From positions 248,001 through 312,000 of the forward strand of contig NZ_OZ026466.1 in assembly GCF_964019855.1 (NCBI RefSeq): a stretch of 64,000 nt of DNA. Reading direction: 5' to 3'. The stretch is from Buchnera aphidicola (Periphyllus acericola) (GTDB taxonomy: Bacteria > Pseudomonadota > Gammaproteobacteria > Enterobacterales > Enterobacteriaceae). A program made the position numbers and the translations under genes. Shown piece after piece: positions 1 through 8,672 of the stretch (position 1 is the stretch's first letter; every line of letters starts with the position of its first letter). A model generated the notes under the pieces. That model made no database searches and was not told the origin of the DNA. It was given only the letters and a program-made list of their open reading frames with translations.

Positions 1-920
1 TCATATTTAATTTGTGCTAAATCAGAAAGATAAACAACAACTAACTGAATATTTCCATCTGGTAATTTATCTATTAAATAATTAATATGTGAATGAATTG
101 GAGAAAAATTCATGATATTAGGTGTTCTTCTTAAAAAAGCTCGACGTGCTTCAAGCAAAATATCGCTATTTGAATAATTTGAAATTAATTGCCTATCTTT
201 TAAATTAGGAAAAAATTTTTTAAGACTTTTTAGAATTTCTTCTTTAGAATTTTTATAAATTGGAGATGAATTAAATTGAAATGTTGTAGTTGGATCTTCA
301 ATATCAAAATCTGAACTTAAATTAGAAGTTTTTCTTAATTCATTAAAATCATTTTGAAAACTTGTTAACAAATCAATATTTTCTTGAGAATGTACAACTC
401 TTGTTAAAACTTTCCAAGTAATATGTTTTGGATCAGAACGAAGTTTTTTAATTTCTAAATCTTTTTTAGAAATTTTAGACATTTCAGATAAACTATTTTT
501 GATTTTATCTAAATAATATTCATTAGAATTATTATCTTCATCAATATCTGAATTACTTATATTAAAATTATTTAAATTATCATTATTATCAGATTGAACA
601 TTTGAATTTATAAAAGAATTATTTAAGAAAGAAATATTTAATTTCTTATTAAATTCTTGTAACTTGTTATTTTTAAAATATATACTTTTTCCAGTAATAG
701 TTTTTAAATAATCAGAACGAACAAAATTTTTTAAAAATTTATTTTTTATTTTTTTTTTAAAATGATTTAAAAATAAATTTTCTTTTTGTTTAATGTTTTT
801 TAAATTTTTACTTTCTAACAAATTTTTTTTTTTAAAATTTTTGTTGTCTTTTATAGAATTATGCCTTAAACTTTTATTAGAATTTATATAATTTTTTTTC
901 AAATTTAAAATAGTTATCAT
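1..920 (-). CDS. Unrecognised lysine/asparagine-rich protein, C-terminus cut by window edge
   Basis: An open frame of 306 codons runs from an ATG at 920 to the left edge without a stop, so the C-terminus lies outside the window. A good ribosome site (AAGGAAAT) lies just upstream of the ATG. Residues 1 to about 150 are low-complexity, rich in Lys, Asn and Ser, and probably disordered. The stretch from about residue 155 onward (beginning near KKLRSDPKHITWK) looks folded and ends in a hydrophobic run (IQLVVVYLSDLAQ). No signal peptide or membrane segment is visible. I do not recognise the family. It is divergent from rsmJ across a 301-bp gap. Buchnera genomes are known to carry a few lineage-specific orphan genes, and this may be one; no function is claimed. 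Confidence 0.75.
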   Translation of the reverse strand, partial: MITILNLKKNYINSNKSLRHNSIKDNKNFKKKNLLESKNLKNIKQKENLFLNHFKKKIKNKFLKNFVRSDYLKTITGKSIYFKNNKLQEFNKKLNISFLNNSFINSNVQSDNNDNLNNFNISNSDIDEDNNSNEYYLDKIKNSLSEMSKISKKDLEIKKLRSDPKHITWKVLTRVVHSQENIDLLTSFQNDFNELRKTSNLSSDFDIEDPTTTFQFNSSPIYKNSKEEILKSLKKFFPNLKDRQLISNYSNSDILLEARRAFLRRTPNIMNFSPIHSHINYLIDKLPDGNIQLVVVYLSDLAQIKY

Positions 921-1221
921 ATTAATTTCCTTTTTTTTAATTCTTTTTTTTTTTAAAAAATACTTTTATTTATTTACTTTATTTTTAAAATATATATAGT
1001 AAATATTTTATTTACTTATAAAAAATTATAAAAAAAACTATCCATGATAAATTTTTATTAAAAAAAATGTTCTTTTAATATTTTGTTTATTAAAAATATT
1101 TATTTAAAAAATAACTATAACTTTTTTTTTAAAAACATTCAAAATATAAATATTAAATCTAATAAATTAATGATAAATAAAATTTATAAAAAAAATAATT
1201 ATAATTTTTAAGAAGAATAAA
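921..1221. other. Divergent intergenic region, no gene seen
   Basis: This is almost pure A/T sequence between two divergent genes and must carry both promoters. No convincing -35/-10 pair, RNA gene or repeat can be singled out from the background. Confidence 0.5.
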
Positions 1222-1893
1222 ATGATTAAAATTAAAAAAAAATACAAATTAATTCTATTTAAAAAAAAAAATAAATTAAAATTATATAAAATTTATTTTA
1301 AAAAAAATAAAAAAAATAAATCTATTGTAATCGATTTTACATCAGGAAAATATAATTATAGAAGAAAATATAACAAAAAAAAAGAACTAATAGTACGTGC
1401 TATGAGAATAAAAAATAAAAAAAAAATAACTATTCTAGATTCCACCGCAGGATTTGGAAAAGATTCATTCGTTTTAGCATCTCATGGATTTAAAATATTT
1501 ATGATAGAAAAAAATTTTATTATCTATAAATTACTTCAAGATGGTTTAAAAAGAGCATATAAAGATAAAAAAATTGGTTTATGGATAAAAAAAAATATAA
1601 CTTTAATAAATTCAAATAGTATTAAACTAATAAAAAAAAAAGAAATTATTCCAGATATAATTTATATCGATCCAATGTTTAATAATAAAAAATCTAAACC
1701 AAAAAAAGATATGTTTTTTTTAAAAAAATTATTAAAAAAAAATAATGAACAAAAAATTTTAAAACCAGCAATAAAATTAGCAAAAAATAAAGTTGTTGTT
1801 AAAAGATATTTAAATGCTTCATATCTTAAAGAAAAAAAACCAAACCATATTTTATATGGAAAAAAAATTAGATTTGATATTTATTATAAATAA
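1222..1893 (+). CDS. rsmJ: 16S rRNA (guanine-1516-N2)-methyltransferase RsmJ
   Basis: RsmJ uses S-adenosylmethionine to methylate G1516 of 16S rRNA in the 30S subunit. The SAM-binding motif LDSTAGFGKDSFVLASHGF lies near residues 72-90 and closely resembles the DATAGLG motif of the E. coli enzyme; the catalytic-loop motif IYIDPMF lies near residue 147. At 223 residues it is shorter than the roughly 250 of E. coli, mostly through a condensed, Lys-rich N-terminus. It converges with the transporter gene on the opposite strand, only 18 bp away. The only oddity is many A-runs in the N-terminal coding part. Assignment is confident from the motif I sequence. Confidence 0.88.
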   Translation: MIKIKKKYKLILFKKKNKLKLYKIYFKKNKKNKSIVIDFTSGKYNYRRKYNKKKELIVRAMRIKNKKKITILDSTAGFGKDSFVLASHGFKIFMIEKNFIIYKLLQDGLKRAYKDKKIGLWIKKNITLINSNSIKLIKKKEIIPDIIYIDPMFNNKKSKPKKDMFFLKKLLKKNNEQKILKPAIKLAKNKVVVKRYLNASYLKEKKPNHILYGKKIRFDIYYK

Positions 1894-1911
1894 AATTTTT
1901 ATATTATAAAA

Positions 1912-3144
1912 TTATATTATTTTTATTTTATTAGATAATTTTTTTACTAAAATCAAACTACAAAAAAGAACAAAATTTAATATAAAAAAAACACCATTCC
2001 ATCCCCAAAAAAACCAAAATATTCCAATAAAACTCCCAAATAAACTAGATCCTATATAATAAAAAAAAAAATATAAAGAAGAAATTTCTAATTTATAACA
2101 TTTTGTTAAAATACTAATCCAACTACTTGCTGTAGAATGAGCTAAGAAAAAACCAGTTGTAAAAAAAAATAAACCAAAAATTATAATTAACAAATTATTA
2201 AAATAAGTTAATAAAACACCTAATAACATTATATATAAAGAATAAGTTAATATTTTTTTTTTTCCATATTTTCTTGATAAAAAACTAGCTTTAGGAGAAC
2301 TATAAACACCAATTAAATATATTATAGATAAAAAAGATATAAAAATAGGATTCAATAAAAAAGGTTTCATTATCAATCTATAACCAATATAATTAAACAA
2401 TGATACAAAGCTTCCCATAAACAAAAATCCAAATAAAAAAAGAATTAAACAAGTTTTAATTTTAAATGGTAATAAAAACCTTTTAAATAAAAATTTAATC
2501 TTTAAATTAGATTTTTTAAAATGTTGTGAAGAAGGTAAATTTATTAAAGATAAAATAGAAAAAAATAAAGATAAACTACCAATTATTAAAAAAACCATAC
2601 GCCAAGAAAAAAAATGAACTATAATATTACTTATTAATCTTCCAAAAAAACCACCTATAGTATTTCCACTAATATATAAACCGATACAAAGAGATAAAAA
2701 ATTTATATCTACCTCTTCACTTAAATATAATATAGAAATAGATGTAACACCACTCAAAGAAAACCCAATAAGAGAACGAATTATTATAACTTCTAACCAA
2801 GTTTGAGCAAATGAACAAAAAATTGTTAATATTGCAGCAATAAATAAAGATAGAAATATAACTTTTTTTCGTCCTAATAAATTAGATAAAGGACTTATAA
2901 ATAAAATTCCAAAAGCCATTGAAACTGTTGAAATAGATAAAGCTAAACTACTTTCAGAAGGAGTTAAAAAAAATTTTTTAGAAAATATCGGTAAAATAGG
3001 TTGTATAGAATATAGAATTGAAAAAGTAGAAAATCCTACAAAAAATAAAGATATAATCATTTTATAAAAATCTTTTGTACGATATTTTATATAATTATTC
3101 TGAAATAAATTTTTTGTCTGATTATTTTTTTTTTTTATTAACAT
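1912..3144 (-). CDS. Major facilitator superfamily transporter, YnfM-like
   Basis: A 410-residue protein with about 12 hydrophobic segments, starting with a cytoplasmic Lys-rich N-terminus of about 28 residues. It carries the MFS signature loop between helices 2 and 3 (SPLSNLLGRKKVIFLS, near residues 84-100) and the NTIGGFFGRLIS stretch typical of the drug/solute-exporter branch. Length and sequence match E. coli YnfM (about 417 residues), and Buchnera is known to have an uncharacterised transporter next to dapF. The substrate is unknown; export or import of a small solute across the inner membrane is all that can be said. Transporters are scarce in these genomes, so retention implies use. 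A ribosome-site-like AGGTAG lies upstream of the ATG. Confidence 0.82.
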   Translation of the reverse strand: MLIKKKNNQTKNLFQNNYIKYRTKDFYKMIISLFFVGFSTFSILYSIQPILPIFSKKFFLTPSESSLALSISTVSMAFGILFISPLSNLLGRKKVIFLSLFIAAILTIFCSFAQTWLEVIIIRSLIGFSLSGVTSISILYLSEEVDINFLSLCIGLYISGNTIGGFFGRLISNIIVHFFSWRMVFLIIGSLSLFFSILSLINLPSSQHFKKSNLKIKFLFKRFLLPFKIKTCLILFLFGFLFMGSFVSLFNYIGYRLIMKPFLLNPIFISFLSIIYLIGVYSSPKASFLSRKYGKKKILTYSLYIMLLGVLLTYFNNLLIIIFGLFFFTTGFFLAHSTASSWISILTKCYKLEISSLYFFFYYIGSSLFGSFIGIFWFFWGWNGVFFILNFVLFCSLILVKKLSNKIKII

Positions 3145-3246
3145 AATATAATAACTACCTTTTTTATATTTTCCTTTAAAAATAACTATTATAAATTTTA
3201 AAAATTATAATAATCTAAAAAACAATTTTTTTATTTATAAAATAAT

Positions 3247-4092
3247 TTAATAATAAACTAATCCATCATATATATGCTCTGCAGGACCGCATATAAAAAT
3301 ACATTTTTTTTTTAAATTATAATTGACTTTTATATCTCCTCCTATTAAATGTACTGTTACATTATTTGATAATTTGTTTTGTTTCACACCAATAGCTACA
3401 GCAGCACATGCTCCACTTCCACATGCTTGAGTTTCACCAACACCTCTTTCAAAAACTCGAAGAAAAATTTCATTTCTATTTAATATTTTCATAAAACCAA
3501 CATTAACTTGTTTAGGAAAAAGAGAAATATTTTGAAAAATAGAACCTATTTTTTTTACTTGAATTAAATTAATATCTTTGACAAGAATTACACAATGAGG
3601 ATTTCCAATTGATACTGCTCCAAAAGAATATTTTTTAGAATTGATTTCTATAGAATATTTATTTTTTTTTTTTTTTATTAATAATGGAATTTTATTTGGT
3701 TGAAATTCTGGAGTTCCCATATTAACTAATATATTTTCTTTATCTTTTATTTGTAAAGTTAAAATTCTATTTTTTGTACTTACAACAATAGTTTTTTTAT
3801 TTATAAATTTTTTGTCAAATACAAATTTTGCAAAACATCTTGCTCCATTCCCACATTGTTCAACTTCACTTCCATTAGCGTTAAAAATACGATAATGAAA
3901 ATTCGTATTTTTAATTTTTGGATATTCAATTATTAATAATTGATCAAAACCAATACCTGTTTTACGATTAGAAAAATTTTGAATAATTTTTTTAGTAAAA
4001 AAAAAATTCTGAGTTAAAGTTTCTACTACCATAAAATCATTTTTCAAACCATGCATCTTAGAAAATTTTAATTGATTTTTATTTGAATTCAT
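3247..4092 (-). CDS. dapF: Diaminopimelate epimerase
   Basis: DapF converts LL-diaminopimelate to meso-diaminopimelate, the precursor of lysine and of peptidoglycan cross-links. It works with two cysteines acting as acid and base: both are present, C80 in EQCGNGARC and C224 in ETQACGSGAC. The substrate-binding GNPHC motif sits near residue 163. Length is 281 residues against 274 in E. coli. The gene is divergent from cyaY, as in E. coli, where cyaY and dapF are also close neighbours. It supports the lysine-supplying role expected for an aphid symbiont. No truncation is seen. Confidence 0.96.
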   Translation of the reverse strand: MNSNKNQLKFSKMHGLKNDFMVVETLTQNFFFTKKIIQNFSNRKTGIGFDQLLIIEYPKIKNTNFHYRIFNANGSEVEQCGNGARCFAKFVFDKKFINKKTIVVSTKNRILTLQIKDKENILVNMGTPEFQPNKIPLLIKKKKNKYSIEINSKKYSFGAVSIGNPHCVILVKDINLIQVKKIGSIFQNISLFPKQVNVGFMKILNRNEIFLRVFERGVGETQACGSGACAAVAIGVKQNKLSNNVTVHLIGGDIKVNYNLKKKCIFICGPAEHIYDGLVYY

Positions 4093-4242
4093 ATTATATA
4101 AATTTATTATTAGTTTTAAAAATATTTTAAAAAATTTTTATATTTAAAAAAAATAAAATTAAAATTTAAATATATCAATTATAAATATAAAAATTTTTTA
4201 TAAATATATTTATTAAAAATTTTAAAAAATGTAAAATGAAAA

Positions 4243-4590
4243 ATGAAAAAAAAAATTAAAATAAAAAATAATATATTCAACTATAATAACGAATTTAATA
4301 CAATTGTTCTAAAATTAGAAAATTCTATAGATAATTATATAGGAAAAATAGATATAGATTATGAATCTAACGAAAAAATAATGAAAATTAGTATTAATTC
4401 AATAAATGAAATTATTCTTAATAAACAAGAATTTTTAAAACAAATCTGGGTCGCAACAAAATATAAAGGATATTACTTTAAATATTATAAAAATAAATGG
4501 TTTTGTAAAAGAAATCATTGTGAAATTTTTAATTTTTTTAAAAATTTTTTTATCAAAAAAATTGGAAAAAATATTTTGTTTAATTCATAA
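4243..4590 (+). CDS. cyaY: Frataxin-like iron-binding protein CyaY
   Basis: CyaY is the bacterial frataxin, an iron-binding partner and regulator of the IscS/IscU Fe-S assembly machinery encoded at 11-13.7 kb in this window. The diagnostic frataxin beta-sheet motif QIWVATKYKGYYFKY (near residues 67-81) matches the QIWLATK...GYHF of E. coli CyaY, followed by the W..CKR segment. The length is 115 residues against 106. The N-terminal acidic helix of frataxins is poorly conserved here and is more basic than usual, so iron binding by that helix may be weaker; this is inference. It lies opposite to dapF and next to a tRNA cluster on the other strand. Confidence 0.88.
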   Translation: MKKKIKIKNNIFNYNNEFNTIVLKLENSIDNYIGKIDIDYESNEKIMKISINSINEIILNKQEFLKQIWVATKYKGYYFKYYKNKWFCKRNHCEIFNFFKNFFIKKIGKNILFNS

Positions 4591-4611
4591 AAAATACTAT
4601 AAAGAAATAAT

Positions 4612-4685
4612 TCGGCGAAAGAGGATTTGAACCTCTGACCTACTGGTCCCAAACCAGTTGCGCTACCAAACTGCGCTATTCGCCG
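4612..4685 (-). tRNA. proM: tRNA-Pro (anticodon TGG)
   Basis: The 7-bp acceptor stem CGGCGAA/TTCGCCG, D-arm, the anticodon arm ACTGG-TTTGGGA-CCAGT and a T-arm with loop TTCAAAT fold as a standard cloverleaf and match E. coli proM closely. The anticodon loop reads TGG. The discriminator is A (4612) and the CCA tail is not encoded. In E. coli proM sits in an argX-hisR-leuT-proM cluster; here only Pro and His remain intact. Confidence 0.97.
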
Positions 4686-4730
4686 ATTTTTTATATAAAA
4701 ATTTTTTAAAAAAATAAAAAAATCATAATT

Positions 4731-4807
4731 TGGGGTGGTTAATGGGGTTCGAACCCATGACAACTGGAATCACAATCCAGGACTCTACCAACTGAGCTAT
4801 AACCACC
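4731..4807 (-). tRNA. hisR: tRNA-His (anticodon GTG), CCA encoded
   Basis: Nearly identical to E. coli hisR: acceptor GGTGGTT, anticodon loop with GTG, T-loop TTCGAAC, and the extra 5' G opposite the C discriminator that histidyl-tRNA synthetase needs. The 3' CCA is written in the DNA (4731-4733), unlike every other tRNA gene in this window. Confidence 0.97.
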
Positions 4808-4883
4808 AAATAAAATTTTTAAAATTATTTTTATAAATATATTATAAATTTTAATATTTATCAATAAAAAATTTATTTTAATT

Positions 4884-4964
4884 AAATATCTAACAGGAAT
4901 TAAACCTATCTAGTATATTTTTTTTTTTAAAAATAACACTTTATTAAAATAAACTATAAATTCT
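4884..4964 (-). pseudogene. Probable decayed tRNA-Arg (argX-like) remnant
   Basis: This stretch lies where argX follows hisR in E. coli and keeps recognisable pieces of it. Positions 4892-4907 (ACAGGAATTAAACCTA on plus) match the plus-strand T-arm of E. coli argX (ACAGGATTCGAACCTG) at 12 of 16 bases. Positions 4938-4956 resemble the D-arm and acceptor side at roughly 11 of 19. The anticodon-arm region has become a run of T followed by A (4918-4933), and the acceptor stem no longer pairs well. No working cloverleaf can be drawn. The identification rests on partial similarity plus gene order. Confidence 0.5.
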
Positions 4965-5105
4965 TATTAATTTTTTAAATATATATATAAATAACTTTAA
5001 AATTAATTTTTAAAAAAAAATACAAATTTTTTTTAAAAAAAATTATATTTTTTATTAGTTAATAAATTTATTTATTATTATTTTTAATATTTTTTTAAAA
5101 AAATT

Positions 5106-6365
5106 TTATGAACGTTTCATCATATCAAAAAATTCAATATTAGTATTAGTCATAGATAATTTATTAATTAAAAATTCCATAGCATCAATTTCAGACATTG
5201 GATGAATAATTTTTCTTAAAATCCACATTTTTTGTAATTCTTCCACAGATGTTAATAATTCTTCTTTTCTAGTTCCAGAACGATTATAATCAATAGCAGG
5301 AAAAACTCTTTTTTCTGCAATTTTTCTAGATAAAGGTAATTCCATATTTCCAGTTCCTTTAAACTCTTCATAAATAACTTCATCCATTTTAGAACCAGTA
5401 TCCACTAAAGCAGTAGCAATAATTGTTAAACTTCCTCCTTCTTTAACGTTTCTAGCAGCTCCAAAAAAACGTTTTGGTCTATGCAAAGCATTTGCATCAA
5501 CTCCACCTGTTAAAACTTTTCCAGAAGAAGGTACAACTGTATTATATGCTCGAGCTAATCTAGTAATTGAATCTAACAAAATTATAACATCTTTTTTATG
5601 TTCAACTAATCTCTTTGCTTTTTCAATAACCATTTCTGCAACTTGTACATGACGTGAAGCTGGTTCATCAAAAGTTGATGCAATAACTTCTCCATTAACC
5701 AATTTTTGCATTTCAGTTACTTCTTCTGGACGTTCATCAATTAATAAAACCATTAATAAACAATCTGGATAATTATAAGCAATACTTTGAGCAATATTCT
5801 GTAATAAGATCGTTTTTCCAGCCTTTGGAGGAGCTACAATTAAACCTCTTTGTCCTTTTCCAATAGGAGAAGCTAAATCTAAAACTCGAGCAGTTAAATC
5901 TTCTGTAGATCCATTACCTCTTTCCATTCTCAATCTAGAATTTGCATGAGAAGGTGTCAAATTTTCAAATAAAATTTTATTTCTAGAAGTTTCAGGTCTA
6001 TCATAATTTATTTTATTTACCTTTAACAAAGCAAAATATCTTTCTCCATCTTTTGGAGGTCTTATTTTTCCTGAAATTGTATCTCCTGTTCTTAAATTAA
6101 ATCGACGTACTTGACTCGGCGAAACATATATATCATCTGGACCAGCAAGATAAGAACTATCAGAAGATCTTAAAAATCCAAATCCATCTTGTAGTATTTC
6201 TAAGACTCCATTACCAAAAATGTTTTCTCCACTTTTCGCATAATTTTTTAAAATAGTAAAAATAATATCTTGTTTTCTCATGCGAGAAAGGTTTTCTAAA
6301 CCCATATTTTCGCCAAGTATAATTAATTTTGAAATGGATGTATTTTTAAGGGCAGTAAAATTCAT
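5106..6365 (-). CDS. rho: Transcription termination factor Rho
   Basis: Rho is the hexameric RNA-dependent ATPase that ends transcription of many operons. It has 419 residues, the same as E. coli. An N-terminal RNA-binding cold-shock-like domain (about 48-125, with GFGFLR and [10 protein letters not shown]) precedes the RecA-like ATPase with a P-loop APPKAGKT near residues 178-185, the Walker B region [12 protein letters not shown] and the Q-loop/R-loop region ([20 protein letters not shown]). The sequence is notably better conserved than its neighbours and less dominated by Lys/Asn. The ribosome site is weak. It is followed on the same strand (upstream side) by trxA, as in E. coli. Confidence 0.98.
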   Translation of the reverse strand: MNFTALKNTSISKLIILGENMGLENLSRMRKQDIIFTILKNYAKSGENIFGNGVLEILQDGFGFLRSSDSSYLAGPDDIYVSPSQVRRFNLRTGDTISGKIRPPKDGERYFALLKVNKINYDRPETSRNKILFENLTPSHANSRLRMERGNGSTEDLTARVLDLASPIGKGQRGLIVAPPKAGKTILLQNIAQSIAYNYPDCLLMVLLIDERPEEVTEMQKLVNGEVIASTFDEPASRHVQVAEMVIEKAKRLVEHKKDVIILLDSITRLARAYNTVVPSSGKVLTGGVDANALHRPKRFFGAARNVKEGGSLTIIATALVDTGSKMDEVIYEEFKGTGNMELPLSRKIAEKRVFPAIDYNRSGTRKEELLTSVEELQKMWILRKIIHPMSEIDAMEFLINKLSMTNTNIEFFDMMKRS

Positions 6366-6531
6366 AATAATGAGTTCTTAATAAAAATCAAAGGAATTGT
6401 TATTTAAAAAAGTTTTTATTTAAAATATATTAATTTAAAATAAAAACTTTAAAAATCTAAAAAAAATAATTAAAAAAAAACGAATCTTTTTTTTTATATA
6501 TATAAAATTTTAAAATTTTTTTACAAAAAAA

Positions 6532-6861
6532 TTATTTAATATGTTGATTTAAAAAAATTTTCAATTTTTCTTTTGAACAAGAACCTATATTTTTTGAAAG
6601 AATTTTATTATTTTTAAATAATATTAAAGTAGGTACACTTTGAATGGAATATTTTTTTGTAATATTTGAATTTTTTTCAATATCTAATTTTATAATATCT
6701 AATTTATTATTATATTCATTAAAAATATCTTTTAATACTATAGATAAAACTTTACATGGAGCACACCAAACAGCCCAAAAATCTACTAAAACATATTTTT
6801 TGTTATTTAAAATATATTTTTCAAAATCTTTTTCTGATAAATCTTTTATTATTTTTTTCAT
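6532..6861 (-). CDS. trxA: Thioredoxin 1
   Basis: TrxA is the general protein-disulfide reductant, supplying electrons for example to ribonucleotide reductase. The 109-residue protein has the thioredoxin fold landmarks: VDFWAVWCAPCK with the active-site cysteines at C33 and C36, and the cis-proline motif SVPTLILF near residue 76. The active site reads WCAPC instead of the classical WCGPC of E. coli, a natural variation within the superfamily that can shift redox potential. Its place upstream of rho on the same strand matches the E. coli rho-trxA pairing; rhlB, gppA and rep, which lie between trxA and ilvC in E. coli, are gone. Confidence 0.95.
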   Translation of the reverse strand: MKKIIKDLSEKDFEKYILNNKKYVLVDFWAVWCAPCKVLSIVLKDIFNEYNNKLDIIKLDIEKNSNITKKYSIQSVPTLILFKNNKILSKNIGSCSKEKLKIFLNQHIK

Positions 6862-6933
6862 TTACTAAATCTCTATAATATTTTTATAAATATAAAAATT
6901 AAAAATTTTATTTTTTATATAAATATTTCTTAT

Positions 6934-6966
6934 AAAAAAATAGATTTTTTTAAAATCTATTTTTTT
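6934..6966 (-). terminator. Rho-independent terminator after ilvC
   Basis: A perfect 15-bp inverted repeat (AAAAAAATAGATTTT at 6934-6948 and its complement at 6952-6966, 3-nt loop) lies 150 bp past the ilvC stop on the minus strand, before trxA. Its arms end in T on both strands, so it can act as terminator without a separate U-tract. Confidence 0.65.
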
Positions 6967-7116
6967 CTTATATTATATAAATAAATTTTAATTATTAATA
7001 ATATATAATAAAAAATTATTATTAAAAAAAATATATTTAAAAAATAATATAAGAAAAAAAATATAAATTTAAAAATTTAAATAAAATAAGAAAATAATTA
7101 ATGATACAAATTTTTA

Positions 7117-8592
7117 TTATGAATTAAATTTTATTCTTTTCATATCGATCATATACTTTCTTAAATTTCTTCCTACTTTTTCAATTGGATGATTATAAAT
7201 TTTTTCATTAATTTTTTTTAAAGTAATGTTATCCACTTTATTTGAAATTAAAATATTCCCTAAATCTCCATATTTTAATTTAAACATAAATTTTTTTAAT
7301 AAAGGAATAGCATTCTTTGAAAATAAATAATTACCATATTCAGCAGTATCAGATATAACAAGATTCATTTCAAATAATTTTTTTCTTGCAATAGTATTTG
7401 CAATTAAAGGTAATTCATGTAAAGATTCATAATATGCTGATTCTTTACAAATTCCTGATTCAACCATTGTTTCAAAAGCTAATTCAATTCCTGCCTTTAA
7501 AAGAGAAATCATAAACAGTCCATGTTCAAAATATTCTTCTTCTACAATTTCTTTTGAACAAAATGGAGAATTTTCAAAACTTGAAAGTTTGGTTTTATTT
7601 CTCCAAAAAATTAATTTTTTATCGTTATTATTCCAATCTTTCATCATCCTTGATGAAAACTCTCCTGAAAGAATATCATCCATATGTTTTCTAAACAAAG
7701 GAGTAAAAATTTTTTTTAATCGTTGAGACAATTTATAAGCTCTAATTTTTGAAGGATTTGATAATCTATTCATCATTAAAGTAATACCTCCATGTTTTAA
7801 AGACTCCGTCATAACTTCCCAACCATTTTGTATTAATTTACCAGAATATCCTGAATCATGACCTTCTTTTACAAGATATTTATAACACGCTATGGAACCA
7901 ACCTGTAATAATCCACATAATATTGTTTGTTCTCCCATGAGGTCAGATTTCACTTCAGCTGAAAAAGATGAATATAAAACTCCAGCTTTATGAGATCCAA
8001 TAGAAAATGCCCATGCTTTTGCATATTCTAGACCATTGTTTAAAATATTGTTTTTATTGTGTACAGAAATTAAAGCTGGAACTCCAAAACCTCTTTTAAA
8101 TTCTTCACGAACCTCAGTTCCAGGACATTTTGGAGCAACCATGATAACAGTAATATCATCTCTAATAACAGTACCCATTTCTATGATATTAAAACCATGC
8201 GAATAACCTAAAACAGAATTTCTTTTCATTAAAAATTGTAATTTTTTAACTACAGAATCATGTTGTTTATCTGGAGTTAAATTAATTACTAAATCAGCTT
8301 TTGGAATAATTTTTTCATATACATCTACATAAAAATTATTATTTACAGCTCTTAACCAAGATTTATTTTTTGATTTTATACTTTTTTCTCTTAAAGCATA
8401 AGAAACATTTAATCCAGAATCTCTCATATTTAAACCTTGGTTTAAACCTTGAGCACCACATCCTATTATAACAATTTTTTTATTTTTTAAAATTTTTAAT
8501 CCATTTAAAAAATGTTCTTTTTTTATCAATTTACAGTTTTTTAACTCTTTAATTTTCTGGCGAAAATTTAATGTATTAAAATAATTTAGCAT
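7117..8592 (-). CDS. ilvC: Ketol-acid reductoisomerase (class II)
   Basis: IlvC performs the NADPH-dependent isomerisation/reduction of acetolactate and acetohydroxybutyrate in valine and isoleucine synthesis. I place the start at 8592 (protein begins [12 protein letters not shown]) because this gives 491 residues, exactly the E. coli length and N-terminus, and is preceded by AGGAT; an in-frame ATG at 8634 would add 14 residues with no ribosome site. The Rossmann motif [12 protein letters not shown], the [15 protein letters not shown] segment and the metal-binding region around [12 protein letters not shown] are all present, plus the duplicated C-terminal knotted domain that marks the long class. 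ilvD follows on the same strand 80 bp away. Confidence 0.97.
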   Translation of the reverse strand: MLNYFNTLNFRQKIKELKNCKLIKKEHFLNGLKILKNKKIVIIGCGAQGLNQGLNMRDSGLNVSYALREKSIKSKNKSWLRAVNNNFYVDVYEKIIPKADLVINLTPDKQHDSVVKKLQFLMKRNSVLGYSHGFNIIEMGTVIRDDITVIMVAPKCPGTEVREEFKRGFGVPALISVHNKNNILNNGLEYAKAWAFSIGSHKAGVLYSSFSAEVKSDLMGEQTILCGLLQVGSIACYKYLVKEGHDSGYSGKLIQNGWEVMTESLKHGGITLMMNRLSNPSKIRAYKLSQRLKKIFTPLFRKHMDDILSGEFSSRMMKDWNNNDKKLIFWRNKTKLSSFENSPFCSKEIVEEEYFEHGLFMISLLKAGIELAFETMVESGICKESAYYESLHELPLIANTIARKKLFEMNLVISDTAEYGNYLFSKNAIPLLKKFMFKLKYGDLGNILISNKVDNITLKKINEKIYNHPIEKVGRNLRKYMIDMKRIKFNS

Positions 8593-8672
8593 ATTTAAAA
8601 TAATCCTATTGATTGATAAAAAAAGTATATTCATTAAAATAATTTAAAAAAATATATATTTATAATTAATAT

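Noticed and set aside
4515..4763. 82-residue open frame across the tRNA-Pro gene
   Set aside because: It is a reading of the tRNA and of the complement of cyaY; no independent coding signal.
8593..8634. Longer ilvC start at 8634
   Set aside because: It adds 14 residues not found in the family and has no ribosome site; the start at 8592 reproduces the 491-residue E. coli protein.
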